Below, one piece after another: positions 30,911 through 43,953 of a DNA stretch of 64,000 nt (its first letter is position 1; the number at the start of each line of letters is the position of its first letter). Both the position numbers and the translations under genes were made by a program. Source of the stretch: Neodontobutis hainanensis (taxonomy: Eukaryota; Chordata; Actinopteri; Gobiiformes; Odontobutidae); the NCBI GenBank assembly GCA_024349245.1, contig JALDNG010000020.1, positions 21,369,501 through 21,433,500 of the forward strand. Reading direction: 5' to 3'. The notes below the pieces were generated by a model, which saw nothing but the letters and a program-made list of their open reading frames with translations, was not told the DNA's origin and ran no database searches.

Positions 30911-31636
30911 ATGCTGACTCATTTTTACATAAATATTGTATGAATATACTGTATATTGTATTGATGGGTATCCTCTAGGCCACACTCTCATTGTGGTAAC
31001 TCGTTTCAGAATGTAAAATGTCCTAAACATACCTGGGAGCGGATTAACTTTTGTTTACCTTTTTACAGACCAAACAAAGAAAGGCCTAAACAAATAGATA
31101 TGCCTATGCCCTTGTATTTTAGATTGCTCAGTTTTACATCGTTTAATTTCACAAAAATATTTTGTTCTTACTCCAAAAAAATGTAGATATGCTGTTCATG
31201 CTTTTGAATAAAAGGCCTTTCCCAGCACAGTGGAAATTTTTACTCCTGACCAAAAATTACAGGTCACTCCTCATTCACGGCAGTGTTCCAGAAGTGTGTG
31301 GTCTTTGGTTTGAATACAGCCTAATGTCATACACTTGCCTTCTTTCCCCAGACATAAGACGGACACATTCAAGGATTTTCAGTTTTATGTCAAAATAGAG
31401 CACATTTTACAGCCTCAATAATGACCATTCATAGTTATCTTTCATAAGGTTTACCATATGATCTAATAAATATCATAATCAAAAGGTCCCACACACCAGC
31501 TAATATGCAAAAAGAAAAAAAACATGTAAACACGCGTTCATTATTGACTATGACATTTTACAAACAATATTGCAGCTCCATGACCCATACACACATAGAT
31601 AGATCCAGATAATACCATTCAGGCCAGTGTCGTGCT
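30911..31636. other. 3' flank of b3glct, no gene seen
   Basis: Includes the probable 3' untranslated region of b3glct on the minus strand; I could not place the poly(A) site with confidence. Confidence 0.4.
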
Positions 31637-31792
31637 TTATAATTCAGTCCTAACACTTTTTTGAAGTCCATCTGAAGTTTCGTCCTTGAGCCACTGGTTG
31701 AAAACAGCAATGGGGTCAATGTTCCAGTGCTTATGGAAGGAGATGGGCACCTGGTGAGCTAAAAACTCTGTGGCATAGTCCTCTGGGCGAGC
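31637..31792 (-). CDS. b3glct: b3glct last coding exon
   Basis: The acceptor CCTTTCAG precedes the exon (phase 0). It encodes ARPEDYATEFLAHQVPISFH, then KHWNIDPIAVFNQWL, and ends RTEL before TAA. The H-Q-x-P-I-S-F-H-K-H-W segment is characteristic of B3GLCT. The C-terminal RTEL is a KDEL-like tetrapeptide, in the place where the human enzyme has REEL, and would retain the enzyme in the ER. No lesion is seen. Confidence 0.95.
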   Translation of the reverse strand, partial: ARPEDYATEFLAHQVPISFHKHWNIDPIAVFNQWLKDETSDGLQKSVRTEL

Positions 31793-32269
31793 CTGAAAGG
31801 AAGATAAAGTACACACATTTAGTGCAGTCACTGGAGATGGCAAACACTGCTGCATAAAACAACATTGTACAGATTAGTGCCACATTTCGGGTTTCCAATC
31901 TTTTTATTGATGGGTTGCATTTGGCTGTAAATCTGGCTCAAAGCAAGAAGTTCCTTGGTTTTATTCCCATCCAGGTCAGGGCCTTTCTGTGTGGAGAGTG
32001 CATGTTCTCCCTGTGTCTGCGTAGGTTTCCTCTAGGTGCTCCGGTTTCCCCTGCCACTAAAGACATGTACAATTGATTCTAACAGGTCTTTTCCTGAAAT
32101 AGTATTGCCTCTCATGAAAATGCCGTTAAGACCACATATTTACTGTGGTATTCTGTATATGGTAATGCTTCATCTTTGCCACTGTGTGCTAGTGTTTAAT
32201 TTGTGTTACTTTGTGTTTATATTCCTTTAATTGTTGGTTGCTCATATTGCGAACTGGCCATTTACAAAT

Positions 32270-33720
32270 GTTAAATAACGTAAGCCTGCCTAACTAAAGT
32301 ATTCGCTCCAAAAAGAAAAGTCAGAGTAATAAAACTCTGGATTTCCTTTGTTTGCTCTCTCTTGCTTTTTCTTCCTTTTGTGGTGCTTGCTTGTATTTGT
32401 GCCCATTGTTTAACAATAGTTTTCCCTCTTCTCAATAATCAATAGAAAAGCTTTATAGGCAATTACAGCATTTAAACATTTCCTATAATTGCTGACCAGC
32501 TTTTTGCAGGTCTTTACTGGAATTTTTGACCATTCATCTTTAGTGATAACCTCCAACATTTTCAGGTTGGAGGGTCTCCTTGAAATCATGTCAGGACTCT
32601 GGCTGGGCCATTGCAAAAGGTTAATGTTTTTGGCTCCTAACCATTTCTTCACCACTTTTGCTGTGTGTTTTGGGTCGTTGTCGTGCTGAAATATCCACTG
32701 GTGCCCAAGGCCAGGTTTCTCGCAGACTGTTTTATGTTGTTGAGAATCTTGATGTATTGTTCTCTTTTCATTGTTCCGTCTACTGTGATTAGGTTTCCTG
32801 GTTCATTGGCTGAAAAAACACCCCCAAAGCATTAGGTTCCCACAATGTTTGACAGTAGGGATGATGTTCTTAGGGTTGAAGACTTCTCCTTTTTTACGCC
32901 AAATGAAGGAGACATCTTTGTGGCCGAACAATTATATTTGTTTCATCTGACCATAAAACAGAAGACCAGAAGTCTTCATCTTTGCCTAGATGAGTATTGG
33001 ACTGTCTGCCTTGAGACGTTGCCACCAGCAGAGCCCAGATTCACCAGGAAGAACCTTGGTGGTGATCCTTGGATTCTTTTTCACTATCCTCCTGGCCAGC
33101 ACAGGTGTCACTTTTGGCTTCCGACCATTCATTCATTAATTTTCTACTGCTTTGTCCCATTAGGGCTCGGGGGTGACTGGAGCCTATCCCAGCAGCTTTG
33201 GGCCTGAGGCGGGGTTCACCCTGGACAGTGGCCAGTTAGTCGCAGGGCTGACATATAGAGAGACAGTAACAGACAACCATTCACTCTAACATTTATTCAC
33301 TAGGGACACTTTAGAGTTGCCAATTAACCTATGCTTCCGGCCATGTACTTTGAAATTTTCTACACTGTGGAACGTCCTAATTTTAATAATACATTGCACT
33401 ATAGCCACTGGAACTTGAAAACATTTCAATATTGTCTTATAGCCCTTTCCTGACAGTTATTTTTCACCTGTTGAGTTGATTAAAATAGATGTTCCCAATG
33501 AATCAGGGTAATTAGGATGCTTTAGAACTGCTTGCACAATTTGAAATGGTATAAAACTTTGGATTTGCCGAAAGACTAACAGTTTGCAAAGGGTATGAAT
33601 CATTTTAGACATTGTACAAATGTAAATAAAAGCTGTGAAATGTCTATTTTTACAACAATGACTCTTGTACATTGTCTTATTAACTTCTGGAAGATTCATG
33701 CGTCATTTCCAAACTAGAAA
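32270..33720 (-). pseudogene. Tc1-like transposase relic in the last b3glct intron
   Basis: On the minus strand, fragments read VKKNPRITTKVLP-like (about 33080), KTSGLLFYGQMKQI-like (about 32965), a DNDPKHTAKVVKKWL-type catalytic stretch (32640-32690) and SQSPDMISRRPSNLKMLEV, then the C-terminus KKLVSNYRKCLNAVIAYKAF (32440-32500). Stops and shifts are frequent. An unrelated repeat (33121-33350) is inserted. The boundaries are approximate. Confidence 0.7.
33121..33350 (+). repeat. Interspersed repeat of the ATTCATTCATT-TTCTACTGC type
   Basis: Carries the segments GACTGGAGCCTATCCCAGC and GGGTTCACCCTGGACAG that occur in a common fish interspersed repeat (LINE or SINE tail; recalled). A more decayed relative is at about 62540-62640 (GACTGGAGTCTATCCCAGCT). 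It interrupts the Tc1 relic. Confidence 0.6.
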
Positions 33721-33751
33721 AAACTTGCTGGTTGAATAAAATTAACAAATA

Positions 33752-33754
<3 letters not shown>

Positions 33755-33811
<57 letters not shown>
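33755..33811. repeat. (TTA)n microsatellite
   Basis: About 19 ATT repeats. Confidence 0.95.
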
Positions 33812-33815
<4 letters not shown>

Positions 33816-33835
33816 TATTAAAATTATATATATAT

Positions 33836-34534
33836 TAGTGCTGGGCAAGTTAACGCATAATTACTGCATTAACACATTATTGAATTAACGCCGACAATTA
33901 TTTTATTGCACGTTAACGTCGGCCAATTAATATTGTGAAAGATGTCGGTCTGAAAAACATTCTTAGGATTGCAACAAATGCCTGCACGTATGAGCAGCCC
34001 TCATGGCGCACCCTCACAAGAAGAATACACGACTTGTATGAAAAGGAGAGAACTACACGGCGTTACAACGTGCACCAACTATTGTCATCACCAGAGACTA
34101 CTGAACATCGCGAGGCAACCATAATTAGCTCGGCGTTACAGTGTATTATATTGATGAACAGCGGGAACTGCACTCACATGCTCTGACTGTAATGAAAACA
34201 CAAAACATTGTTATAATGTTATGATCGAGGCCCTGGCATTGGCAAATATTTTTGGTTTAAAAATTTAATTTGATTACATTAATGTTTAAGTTGAGATTTA
34301 CAAGAAATATTTCAACTGCTACTAACTTTTAACTGCTGTAAAAAGCACCTTATTTGTTTAAAGTGTTTCCAAACCAAAGATATTGCACTTTTGTTCATAT
34401 AGCAGTACTTTTAAAATAAAAGTATGCAATACACAAATTTAAATTAATTTATAAATAATGAGTATAATGCAATTAATCGCAGAACTTTTGCGCGATTAAC
34501 CGCGGTTAAACAATTTAATTGTTGCCCAGCACTA
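33836..34534. mobile_element. hAT-type non-autonomous element, TAGTGCTGGGCAA family, copy 1
   Basis: The ends are TAGTGCTGGGCAA and TTGCCCAGCACTA with AACGC/TTAATCG-rich subterminal repeats. It has the same structure as copy 2 (42790-43404). Flanking 8-mers ATATATAT and AAATACAT match at 6 of 8. Residual coding-like frame (about 33935-34186) with stops. Confidence 0.8.
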
Positions 34535-35540
34535 AAATACATATATATATATAAATATATAAAAGCAATTGCTACAGTGGATTTGTGTGGGGTCAACTGT
34601 TGAAAATCTATATAAACTCCACCTAGATAAAACTCTTATATATTTTATACTGCCCTTGAAAGCTGAGGTCATTTTAATAAGTTCAACTGAATCAGTCATA
34701 AAATTAGTGCTCGTTTATGGTTTTATTTAACTTTTTATGGGAGGACATTGGAAAATGTCTTTCCCAGCTGCACATAACTATGAAGTTCATTAATTACCCC
34801 AGACACCTGTGGTCCAAATAGAGCTTCACACGTCCCCTGGTCCTCCTGCCAACTGTTCCACTTTACCTGCAGTCAGTTTAGAGGCATTTTGAATGTCCAT
34901 ATAAACATTGAATTATTTTAGATGTGTTGTAGCAGCTCTTTTTAGTATTAGTTGTTTGTGCTCTACATTAAGTCTTTCTCTGATTAAGGTCAACAGAGCG
35001 CACTGAGCATGCACATGAGTTTTCTGTGAATTTTGTTATCTGTGAGGTATTATAGGTAGATTGCAAGTAGAGTTGTAGTCAAACAAAGACAATATAAAAT
35101 TAAAATTCCTCTATCTTAACCAATCACTCCTCAATAACATCAAATAATAATTACAAAGCCAAATTGTCCACAGCCATTAGAACTGTAAGTGTAAATGTAG
35201 AAGTGTAGAAGTGTAATCTGGAAGCAGCTGCAGTCACACTGAACCTGTTCAGAGTATGGGCCTCAGTTCCATGACAGTGAATTAAACTTTGAAACTTTTA
35301 GAATGTGAGTTGCCATCAACACAAAAACATAAACTTGTTTGTAGTGATGCGAGAAGCTGAAATACTGTATAGCCATAGGGCAAAAGAAGAAGTTGTTTCA
35401 GCTTTTTGAACTTTACATTGAGAGCTGTTTTCAGATTAGGTGGTGTACACGTGATTGAAATCATAGAAAAGAATATTGAGTCATGTTCAAAGCCACACAT
35501 CAGCCTGTAAATATTAGTGTATGCCCTCTGTTGCTCTCAC
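34535..35540. other. b3glct intron sequence, no gene seen
   Basis: Unremarkable intronic DNA. Confidence 0.5.
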
Positions 35541-35685
35541 CTGATGGAACAAAGGGCTGTGGGTGACAGGTAGTCCCAGAGAATTCAGGCACATGCCCAG
35601 CACCATGTCATCTGGAGCATCATTACTGTAGCACTTACAGCCGCTCTGCAGAATCTGGACCACTGCCTCCCTGCTGAACACCATC
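35541..35685 (-). CDS. b3glct: b3glct exon, catalytic region
   Basis: Acceptor GTGTACAG, donor GTGAGAGC; length 145 (1 + 48 codons). Encodes MVFSREAVVQILQSGCKCYS, then NDAPDDMVLGMCLNSLG and HSPLFHQ. The DDMVLGMC motif is the conserved acidic motif of GT31 glycosyltransferases (E/D-D-V-x-x-G). It follows directly on exon 36529-36648. Confidence 0.95.
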
Positions 35686-36528
35686 CTGTACACAACAACA
35701 GTAACAGCAGATGATGATAACTGATAAAAAGGAACAGATTTCACTAAATTAAGATCTAAGCCATCTTTACAAACTGCTATTTGGTGGTATTCAACCCAAA
35801 ATGTTAGATGGACATTTTTTCCTCAATGACTAGTATATTCCAGGTTTGTCACATATGGAAAAATCCCATTTATAGAAAGAAAATGCTGATGTAAACATCT
35901 TGAATCGTGTGCTGTGCTTTAGCTGAGACACACTTCAGACTGTGCTAAAGAAGCTGTGACAGCTGTTTGAAAACAGGTCATTACACACACCATTCATCAT
36001 TAAATATAGACCGTATTCCCCAAAACACAAATCACACAATGCCTTTTCCAGAGTAGTTTAAGGAGATTTAGTAAGAATTGCACTTGATGGACCTTTCCAA
36101 GTTGGTTCCCTACTCCCTCGCCCTACTCACTTCCACTTGATTTGCACATTTACGCAGAAGGTCCACCATATTAAGAGCCATCTGAATCCGTTGAGTGGTT
36201 TATTAGACCCTCCAGTAATACCTGCCCTTGATTTTTTCATGACCACTCTATATTATTAGTAAACATGTTTTTAATCTTTCTGAAAGTTGAATTGTTTGTA
36301 ACAGTCACATAATTGCATCCCAAAATGACATAATAAATCTTGTCGTTAAACAGAAGGTGGTCACCACTTTGTGGATATCCATTGGTTAGCCCTTCTGTCT
36401 CCACTTGATTATACTCCCACAGAGGAAGAAAAGAGAGATCAGGGCTACTGCACCAAACTCTGCCAACCAACAGAAATGTACTTTAAAACAAGGCTTAAGG
36501 GCCCTGTTTCTGTCAAGTGTGCACTCAC

Positions 36529-36648
36529 CCGCCTCCTCCGGTGATATAGCTGTAGCCTCCCTGACTCAGGCCGTAGCCGTAGCGCTCGCCCAGACTCACA
36601 GCTTCAGAAGAGTCATAACAGCTCAGCAGGGCCTGGAGCCTGGGAAGG
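36529..36648 (-). CDS. b3glct: b3glct exon, catalytic region
   Basis: Acceptor GTGTCCAG, donor GTGAGTGC; length 120. Encodes LPRLQALLSCYDSSEAVSLG, then ERYGYGLSQGGYSYITGGGG. The GERYGYG and GGYSYITGGGG motifs are hallmarks of the enzyme and of the wider GT31 fold (glycine-rich donor loop). Confidence 0.95.
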
Positions 36649-37066
36649 CTGGACACACATCAGCGCATACAAACATGATATAACTATGATCCAAATATGA
36701 TCAATGTCTCCCTTTGCACACCAATCTCTTTACATGAAGGCTGCGTCTGACATATCCAAAGAGCTCATCTGGACATGAATCAAACGTTCACAAAGACCGC
36801 TTTAAAAGGTTCCCTTAGAGCTGTAATATCTTTGACTATCCTTTTCACAAAGTGACATCAGTCCACACTTTTGTCTAAAAAAGGGCGTATAACAGCTATC
36901 TTTTCAACAAATGATCCAATGTCAGTCAATGGTAAAGAAAAAAGTCTTGAGGTCAAATTAAAATTTACGCATTTGACAAACATTAAAACATAGAAATTTA
37001 AGCATGGTCAAGGACTTAAAGCTCTTGTGGAAACCTGGACAGTGAAAATGGATGTTGAGACTGTAC

Positions 37067-37166
37067 CTGATGAGCGTGTCATCGTCCGCTATAAGCAGCC
37101 ATTTGGTGCTGGGGACAGCGCGGCTGAGGAAGCGCTTGAGGATGGCGAACGTTTTCCCACAATGTC
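37067..37166 (-). CDS. b3glct: b3glct exon with DxD motif
   Basis: Acceptor TTTGCAG, donor GTACAGTC; length 100. Encodes GHCGKTFAILKRFLSRAVPS, then TKWLLIADDDTLI. The ADDDTLI segment contains the metal- and UDP-glucose-binding DxD motif. A codon split across the next junction yields Ser. Confidence 0.95.
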
Positions 37167-37892
37167 CTGCAAACGGAGGCACAGGATCAATGGAGGCACC
37201 ACTGAAACGTAATCATATACTGACCATGTGCTGTAAACTGCTTTAAAGAGAGATAAATCATCCTGAGAAAAACTGACAGCATAAGCAGGGACATAGAGCT
37301 CCATACCACAAATACAAATGTCTTTCCAGATCACCAGCCTATTGATAAAATAAAAGCCTATTGGAAAATTAGGGTTCCATGATTATTAGATCCATTTCCA
37401 AGGACTTTTAAATTTATCTTTAAATGTATTTTTCTTTATTGGTTTCTATTGTTTATTTTTTATGTTTGGGTTCAACACAGACATTTGTTAGCAAAACTAA
37501 ATAATAACTGTTAATAAAAGCTGTAAAAACTGACATGTGGTAAACTTCATAGATATTGCGGCTAAAAAAGAACTCCTTGTGTGAAAAGGTAAAAACAAAA
37601 TGCTAGGCTACCCAATTTAGCTTGAGAATTAAGGAAGATAGCCATTTTTCTGTGCGTATGTTTATATCTATCTGTGTTTGTTGTGCTGGTATTACGGTTT
37701 AATTCATGTCTTCTGCTGAGATTTGTTTACATTTTGCTTTATCGTATCCAGATGTGCTTAATGTGATTCTCGCCCGCTGTTCTCTCTCATAGAATCAACA
37801 CAAACAGCATAGCAGGTCTCATTCATTGATATGTTCACTGTTCACCCTATTCTTTTTCTAATTGGTAATAGAGGGCATTCATTAAGTATTTA

Positions 37893-38401
37893 CAGTCCCT
37901 CACTTTTTCCACATTGTTATGTTACACCCTTGTTTCAAAATGGATTCAATTCATTATTTGCCTCAAAATTCTACAAAGAATACCCCATAATGACAACATG
38001 AAAGAAGGTTGTTTGAAATCTTTGCAAATTTATAGAAAATAAAAAAACAAAAAAGCACATAAGTATTCAGAGCCTTTTTCCATAACATTCAGTATTGATT
38101 CAGGTACATCCTTTTTCCACTGATCATCCTTGAGATGTTTCTGCAACTTGATTGGCGTCTACCTTTGGCAAATTCAGTTGATTGGACATAATTTGGAAAG
38201 AAACACACCTGTCTATAAGGTCCCACAGTTAACAATGCATGTCAGAGTAAAAATAAATTTGCAAATATTTTATACAACCTTCTTTCACGTTTTCATTATG
38301 AGGTATTATTTGTAGAATTTTGAAATGAATAATGAATTTTGGAATAAGGCTGTAACATAACAAAATGTGGAAAAAGCTGTGAATATTTTCCAAATGCACT
38401 G
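37893..38401. mobile_element. Tc1-like non-autonomous element with long inverted repeats
   Basis: The left arm starts CAGTCCCTCACTTTTTCCAC after TA. The right arm ends in a complementary stretch (GTGGAAAAAGCTGTG...TGCACTG) before TA at 38402-38403. The arms share about 150-200 bp (for example AATTCTACA.. and CATAATGA repeats). Only a short non-coding centre (CAACTTGATTGG...) remains of the Tc1 5' region; there is no transposase. Confidence 0.8.
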
Positions 38402-38403
38402 TA

Positions 38404-41080
38404 CCTGGCATTTTGTGCCCGAGTGTTACAAGTAGAACAAAGTGGAACATATCAGCCAAAACTATTTTTTCAATAGTGTAAAAACAAACATTTAATGCAC
38501 ATAAATGTAAATGAACATCTCTCTTTGTGTGTATAGATTGAAGCAACATTGGTGTGATAATTGTAATACATTCCTCAATCTTCTATAGTTCTGTTGGACT
38601 GATGCATGCATGTTTTTTGTGTGCGTGGATGTGCACATCCATGTGTTTGCAAATGTATAATTCAATAATTATTTATATAAATTTGTCTGATGTCAGTAGT
38701 GTATTATACTGTGTATATGGAGGTATGGATGATTAATGGGGTAGTTGCATTCGAGCCTAACCTTTTTAAGCATTATGTAATGATGGATACTTTTGATACA
38801 CTGCAAATTGATATGTTTATAACGATTGCTCAAATAAAAATAAATATATATAAAAAGCCCCAAAGAATCTAGTGGAACTAGCATTACTTCCTGTTACTGT
38901 CCCAGAGAGGACAAACAGTACTCCACTGACTTAGTTAATTAATAGCATTATGTCCCTGCATTAGCTGTTCACATGTTCTAAAAAGCAAAAGTGTGATATG
39001 TGGAATTGGAAACTGCACTTTCACCACCAGATAAGGTAAAAAAAGTGCAGTCTCAAAGTGATTACCTTTCACTTTTTTAAAGAAGTTTTAAAATGTGTTT
39101 TATAGTCTGTAGGAGTTACCAGTGTAACAAATGCAACTGAGGAAGGTACTGGTCTGCATTTACTGTGTTGTATCAGAGCTGGTCTCTTTTTCTTTCCCTT
39201 TGGCCTTTATTACACATCAATGTCTTCCCTTTTGATGCTCACAATTTTTTTCAGACCTTCCTTTAACAATATAAAAGCCTTGCATTAAGGCACAATAGTT
39301 TCCAGATTGTGTTTAAACCTCAAAGCTACCTACATGGAAGTTTTATTAAAAGATACAAAATTGGACTGGTGCAGATATTTGATTACATTTATGGCTGCAC
39401 CTCTGTTCATGACTCAATAGATTTTAGTCCAGTAATAGTCCATTCGAGTATCAGATATCAAACATTCCTAATATTGTACAGCTAATAATGTGGAGATGAG
39501 GCAGGTACAGGAACAAAACCTTATACAGAAACCACTATTCTTCTGTTAGGAAAAAAAGTTTGTGTATGTTCTATAAAAGTTCCCCCTCAGGGCATTGGCA
39601 TTTGCATGTCCATCTATATTTTCAAAAGTGTTATGCAGAAAGCATGGACAAGCAGATACAAAGACAAATGAGACAAAAATGTGCTTCATAGACAAGGACA
39701 CTTGAAAATCACAAGTGGCTGGGGGCGACACATCCATGGCTGCGCCAATCTAACAGCAACCTTACACATACTCATGGGATGAGTTAGCTGCTTTAAAGTT
39801 TGTGTTTTGCTGCAGTAAATGGCTGATATCTATTTGATGCCCTGCTATTTAAATGAACCATCCGCAGGAAAATCACATACACTTAATCAATTATCTATTA
39901 CTTAAATAGTGACCCTGAAAAATTACTGTGATAATGTGAGAATGTGTTTTCTGCATCCAACCTTTTCTACCCCCTCTGACGCAGAGCCATTGCTAATAAA
40001 CTATCTTTGTTTTTGGTCATTTTGTCCCAAGTGTGAATTCTCTGTTGTCCAATCAACTTCAGTATTAGCTTCACCTTTCCATAACCATACCTCAATGTTA
40101 ACATGATCAGAGTGGTACACTCCCTTTGACAATGAAAACTGACCAGGACTGTACCCTGTACTATAATCTTCCAGTGAAAAAGACTTTAGTGTAACAAAAA
40201 CACACTGTGTGTGCAGAATTTGATCATACACATTCATTAGGCAGGTGGCTCGAGTATGTATTCAGATCGGAATATTTGTCTTTCCATTGCTATAAATAAA
40301 TCACATATTAGACATAGTTGGCCACAAGACCACACCTTTACCATGGTGGGTTTGAAGCCATGTTGAAGTAAACCGTTGTGCCTATCTTGACAACACCAGT
40401 GATGAGCGGCAGTGTACAACATATCCGCATCACAGTTCAAATCTTTGGACATAGAGCTGAGAAATCCCTTGTGACAAGTATCACAGCTACACTGAGGCTG
40501 CACTGTAATATTTATAAAGCTCAACAGTGTTTCCCCACTGCCTGAATATAGACTAGGAATATAAAAGTCTACACATATACTAAAAGAAAAGTCTTACATA
40601 TTGCAATTATTATTAGATTTTTGCATCTAAGGAAATTTTAACTGGGCAGCAGAGTTATTCGTTTTAATAGACTTAAATTGTCACTCCGTGATTTTTCACA
40701 CAAGTACAGCCTACTGGACCATGCATTTTGGAGACAATGGCTTGACAAAGTTCCAACACAGGCCTGATTTCAAGGTCTTACATCATGCTTCACACAAACA
40801 GAGTCAACCTCACATACTTTAGTTACATTTTTATGTTCTGAAATTCTGCTGTAAGTCTTGAGAGTTGTGTGGTCGATCTAATAAGCCATGCAGGTCTCTA
40901 TAAGCGGTGCAGGTCGAGTTAATACAAGTGCGTTTTATTATTGCGTTTGCATTACCAAAATGCTTTCGAAGCTCCCCCACAAATCAAAATTAATTAATAG
41001 ATAGACAGATCCTTACTCAGGAGAAAAAAGCAACAAAAGGAAAAATTATTAAAATAGAAATGTTTTAATGTATACATTTA
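38404..41080. other. b3glct intron, no gene seen
   Basis: About 2.7 kb of mostly unique AT-rich sequence. Short open frames here have no recognisable domain. Confidence 0.5.
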
Positions 41081-42053
41081 AATGTATAATTTACACCTTG
41101 TCGTATTCCTCCAAAACCATGTACAAGCTACACCCACAACCATTTCTAGGGTTTACAAAGAATGGTGTGAAAAGGGAAAAAAACATCCAGTATGCCTCAG
41201 TCCTGTGGGCGAAAAAGCCTTGTTGATGCTAGAGATCAGAGGAGAAAAGGCTGACTGATTAAAGCTGATCGAAGAACAACTTTGACTGAAATAACCACTG
41301 AATACAACCGAGGTATGCATCAAAGCATTTCTGAAGCCACAACACGCACAACCTTGAGGCGGATGGGCTACAACAGCAGAAGACCCCACCGGGTACCACT
41401 CATCTTCACTACAAATAGGAAAATGAGGCTACAATTTTCACAAACTCACCAAAATTGGACAGTTGAAGACTTGATGAGTCTCAATTTCTGTTGAGACATT
41501 CAGATGGTAGAGTCAGAATTTGGCGTAAACAGAATGAGAACATAGATCCATCATGCCTTGTTACCACTGTGCAGGCTGGTGCTGGTGGTGTAATGGTGTG
41601 GGGGGTGTTTTCTTGGCACACTTTAGACCCCTTAGTGCCAAAAAGGCATTGTTTAAACACCACAGCCTACCTGAGCATTTTTTCTGAATGACCACCATGT
41701 ACCCAATCCTCTGATGCTACTTCCAGCAGAATAATGGACCATGTCACAAAGAATCATTTCAAATTGGTTTCTTGAACATGACACTGAACTACAATGGCCC
41801 CCACAGTCACCAGATCTCAACCCAATAGAGCATCTTTGGGATGTGGTGGAACGGGAGCGTCGTGCCCTGGATGTGTATCCCACAAATCTCCATCAACTGC
41901 AAGATGCTATCCTCTCAAAATGGGCCAACAATTCTAAGAATGCTTTCAGCACCTTGTTGAATCAATGCCACGTAGAATTAAGGCTGTTCTGAAGGAGAAA
42001 AGGGGTCAAACACAGTATTAGTATGGTGTTCCTAATAATTCTTTAGATGAGTG
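41081..42053 (+). pseudogene. Tc1-like transposase relic
   Basis: The frame starts degenerate. From about 41270 it reads TEITTEYNRGMHQSISEATT, RTTLRRMGYNSRRPHRVPLI and MRLQFSQTHQNWTVEDLM. It shifts frame at about 41490 (VRIWRKQNENIDPSCLVTTV) and again before SPDLNPIEHLWDVVERERRA with the catalytic Glu (about 41815). The 3' end CTAATAATTCTTTAGATGAG at about 42030-42050 looks like a terminal repeat next to TA; the matching left repeat was not found. Confidence 0.8.
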
Positions 42054-42789
42054 TACGCTTTTCCCAAGACAAAGCTATCGTATTAGTTGTTTCTAGCGTT
42101 GTACAGCGATTGCTTCATAAATTAAAATGTTGAATTTTCTGTCTACACTACATTTAAAATAAGCAGAACATGTGGTCTTAAAGCAGACAAACTTTGCAAC
42201 ATTTTTGCCTTCATAAATTCATAAAAAGTCCTTACAATGGTTAATTAAGTTGAAGGGGTGTGTTTGGAGCGCGCGCTATCACCCTCTGGCGCATTTGAGC
42301 CAAATACAGCACTTGCAAGTTGAGCTGCCACCGACCCAAAGCAAGTTGTGGGTCATATTTACGCGAGAGTGACAAATTGCTTTACGGTAATTCAATATAC
42401 ACACAGAGCCCTCCAGCAGTATTATGTGCGTATTGATCTTGCTAAAAAAAATGGCATAAACTTTTATTTCATTATCAGGTATGGCAGAAAGACAAATGAA
42501 AACCTTTGTCTGAAGATTCTAGGAAGAGAACATGTCAGTTAGACCGAGGGAGCATGTTCTTGAGTCAACTTTGGCCAAGCTTCAACACAATTGCGTCATT
42601 TCAAACAAAGTGAAGGACTCAAAACCGATTCCGACGTGGCTTTTATGTTGTTAAACTTGTCAGATGCTTTGCCTAACAACTTTATTATATTATATTAAAT
42701 TATATTACATAGTTTCAATATTATACTAAATACCCTGAATATTGTTTACATAGCACCAGCTTAGGGACGAGCATCATTTGGGTTTATAC

Positions 42790-43404
42790 TAGTGCTGGGC
42801 AAGTTAACGCGTTATTATTGTGTTAACGCATTATTGAATTAACGGCGACAATTATTTTATTGTGCGTTAAGGTCTGAAAAACATTCTTAGGATCGCAACG
42901 AATGACTGCACATATGAGCCGCCCTCATGACGCACCCTCACAAGAAGAATACACGAGTTGTATGAAAAAGAGAGGACTATAAAAGCAATGGTGTTACAAC
43001 GTGCACCAACTATTGCCCTCACCGGAGACAACTGGACATCGCTAGGCAACCATAATTAGCTCGGCGTTACAGTGCATTATATTAAAGAACAGTGGGAACT
43101 GCACTCACATGCTCTGACTGTAATGAAAACACAAGAGAGACTTTTATATAGTTTACTTTGTTATAATGTTATGATTAAGGCTCTGGACATAACTTGTTTT
43201 TCTATAACAAACTAAACAAAATATTAATGTCCTGGCAGTGGCAAATATTTTTGGTTTAATATTTAATTTGTATGCAAAAGTATGCAATACACACATTTTT
43301 TATTCATTATTAATTAATTTGTTTTGTACGAGATTAATCGCGATTAATCGCAGAACTTTGTGCAATTAATCGCGATTAAATGCTTTAATCGTTGCCCAGC
43401 ACCA
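42790..43404. mobile_element. hAT-type non-autonomous element, TAGTGCTGGGCAA family, copy 2
   Basis: The ends TAGTGCTGGGCAA and TTGCCCAGCACCA are flanked by a perfect 8-bp duplication GTTTATAC (42782-42789, 43405-43412). The interior is similar to copy 1 (for example GAAGAATACACGA and CTCGGCGTTACAGTG) but with different internal deletions. No intact transposase. Confidence 0.92.
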
Positions 43405-43518
43405 GTTTATACCCAATGCAAGGTTTCATAAGGCCAAGGTTTCTCAATTGTTATGACAATACAATGTGCAATATAACAGATGCCAAAATTATAAAGTGAG
43501 ATTTATTTCAAAAGAGCT

Positions 43519-43543
43519 TTTTTTTTTTTTTTTTTTTTTTTTT
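43519..43543. repeat. Poly(T) tract
   Basis: About 24 consecutive T. Confidence 0.95.
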
Positions 43544-43731
43544 TACATATAATCGTTTTGGTTGACATTGAATAAAACAAACAATCAAGTTATACAGTAT
43601 ATGATGACTTCATAAATTAATTTCTAAAATGACCACCTTCATTCAGGCTTTCATTTCTTGTACTGTATTCGACAATTCTTTTTGCAAAACTAGTGCGCAG
43701 GTGAGCGTTGTTGTACAGTAGTATTTAAGAC

Positions 43732-43953
43732 GGGGCGGCAGTAGCTCAGTGGGTAGAGCAGTTGTCTTTCAACCCGAAGGTAGTTGGTTCGATTCCCACT
43801 CTCCCCACAGTTCATACTGTCGTTGTGTCCTTGGGCAAGACACTTAACCCACCTTGCCTCCAGTGTCTGTAACACTGGTAATTACTGTAGAACAATGTAA
43901 GTCGCTTTGGATAAAAGCGTCTGCCAAATTAATAAATGTAAATGTAAATGTAA
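43732..43953 (+). mobile_element. tRNA-derived SINE, copy 2
   Basis: More than 95 percent like copy 1 at 26875 (my reading). It has boxes A and B, the L2-like tail and a possible 6-bp target duplication TAAGAC (43726-43731 and 43951-43956). Confidence 0.93.

Noticed and set aside
39546..40524. Short open frames in the middle of the large intron
   Set aside because: No motif, no splice context and low complexity. Treated as chance.
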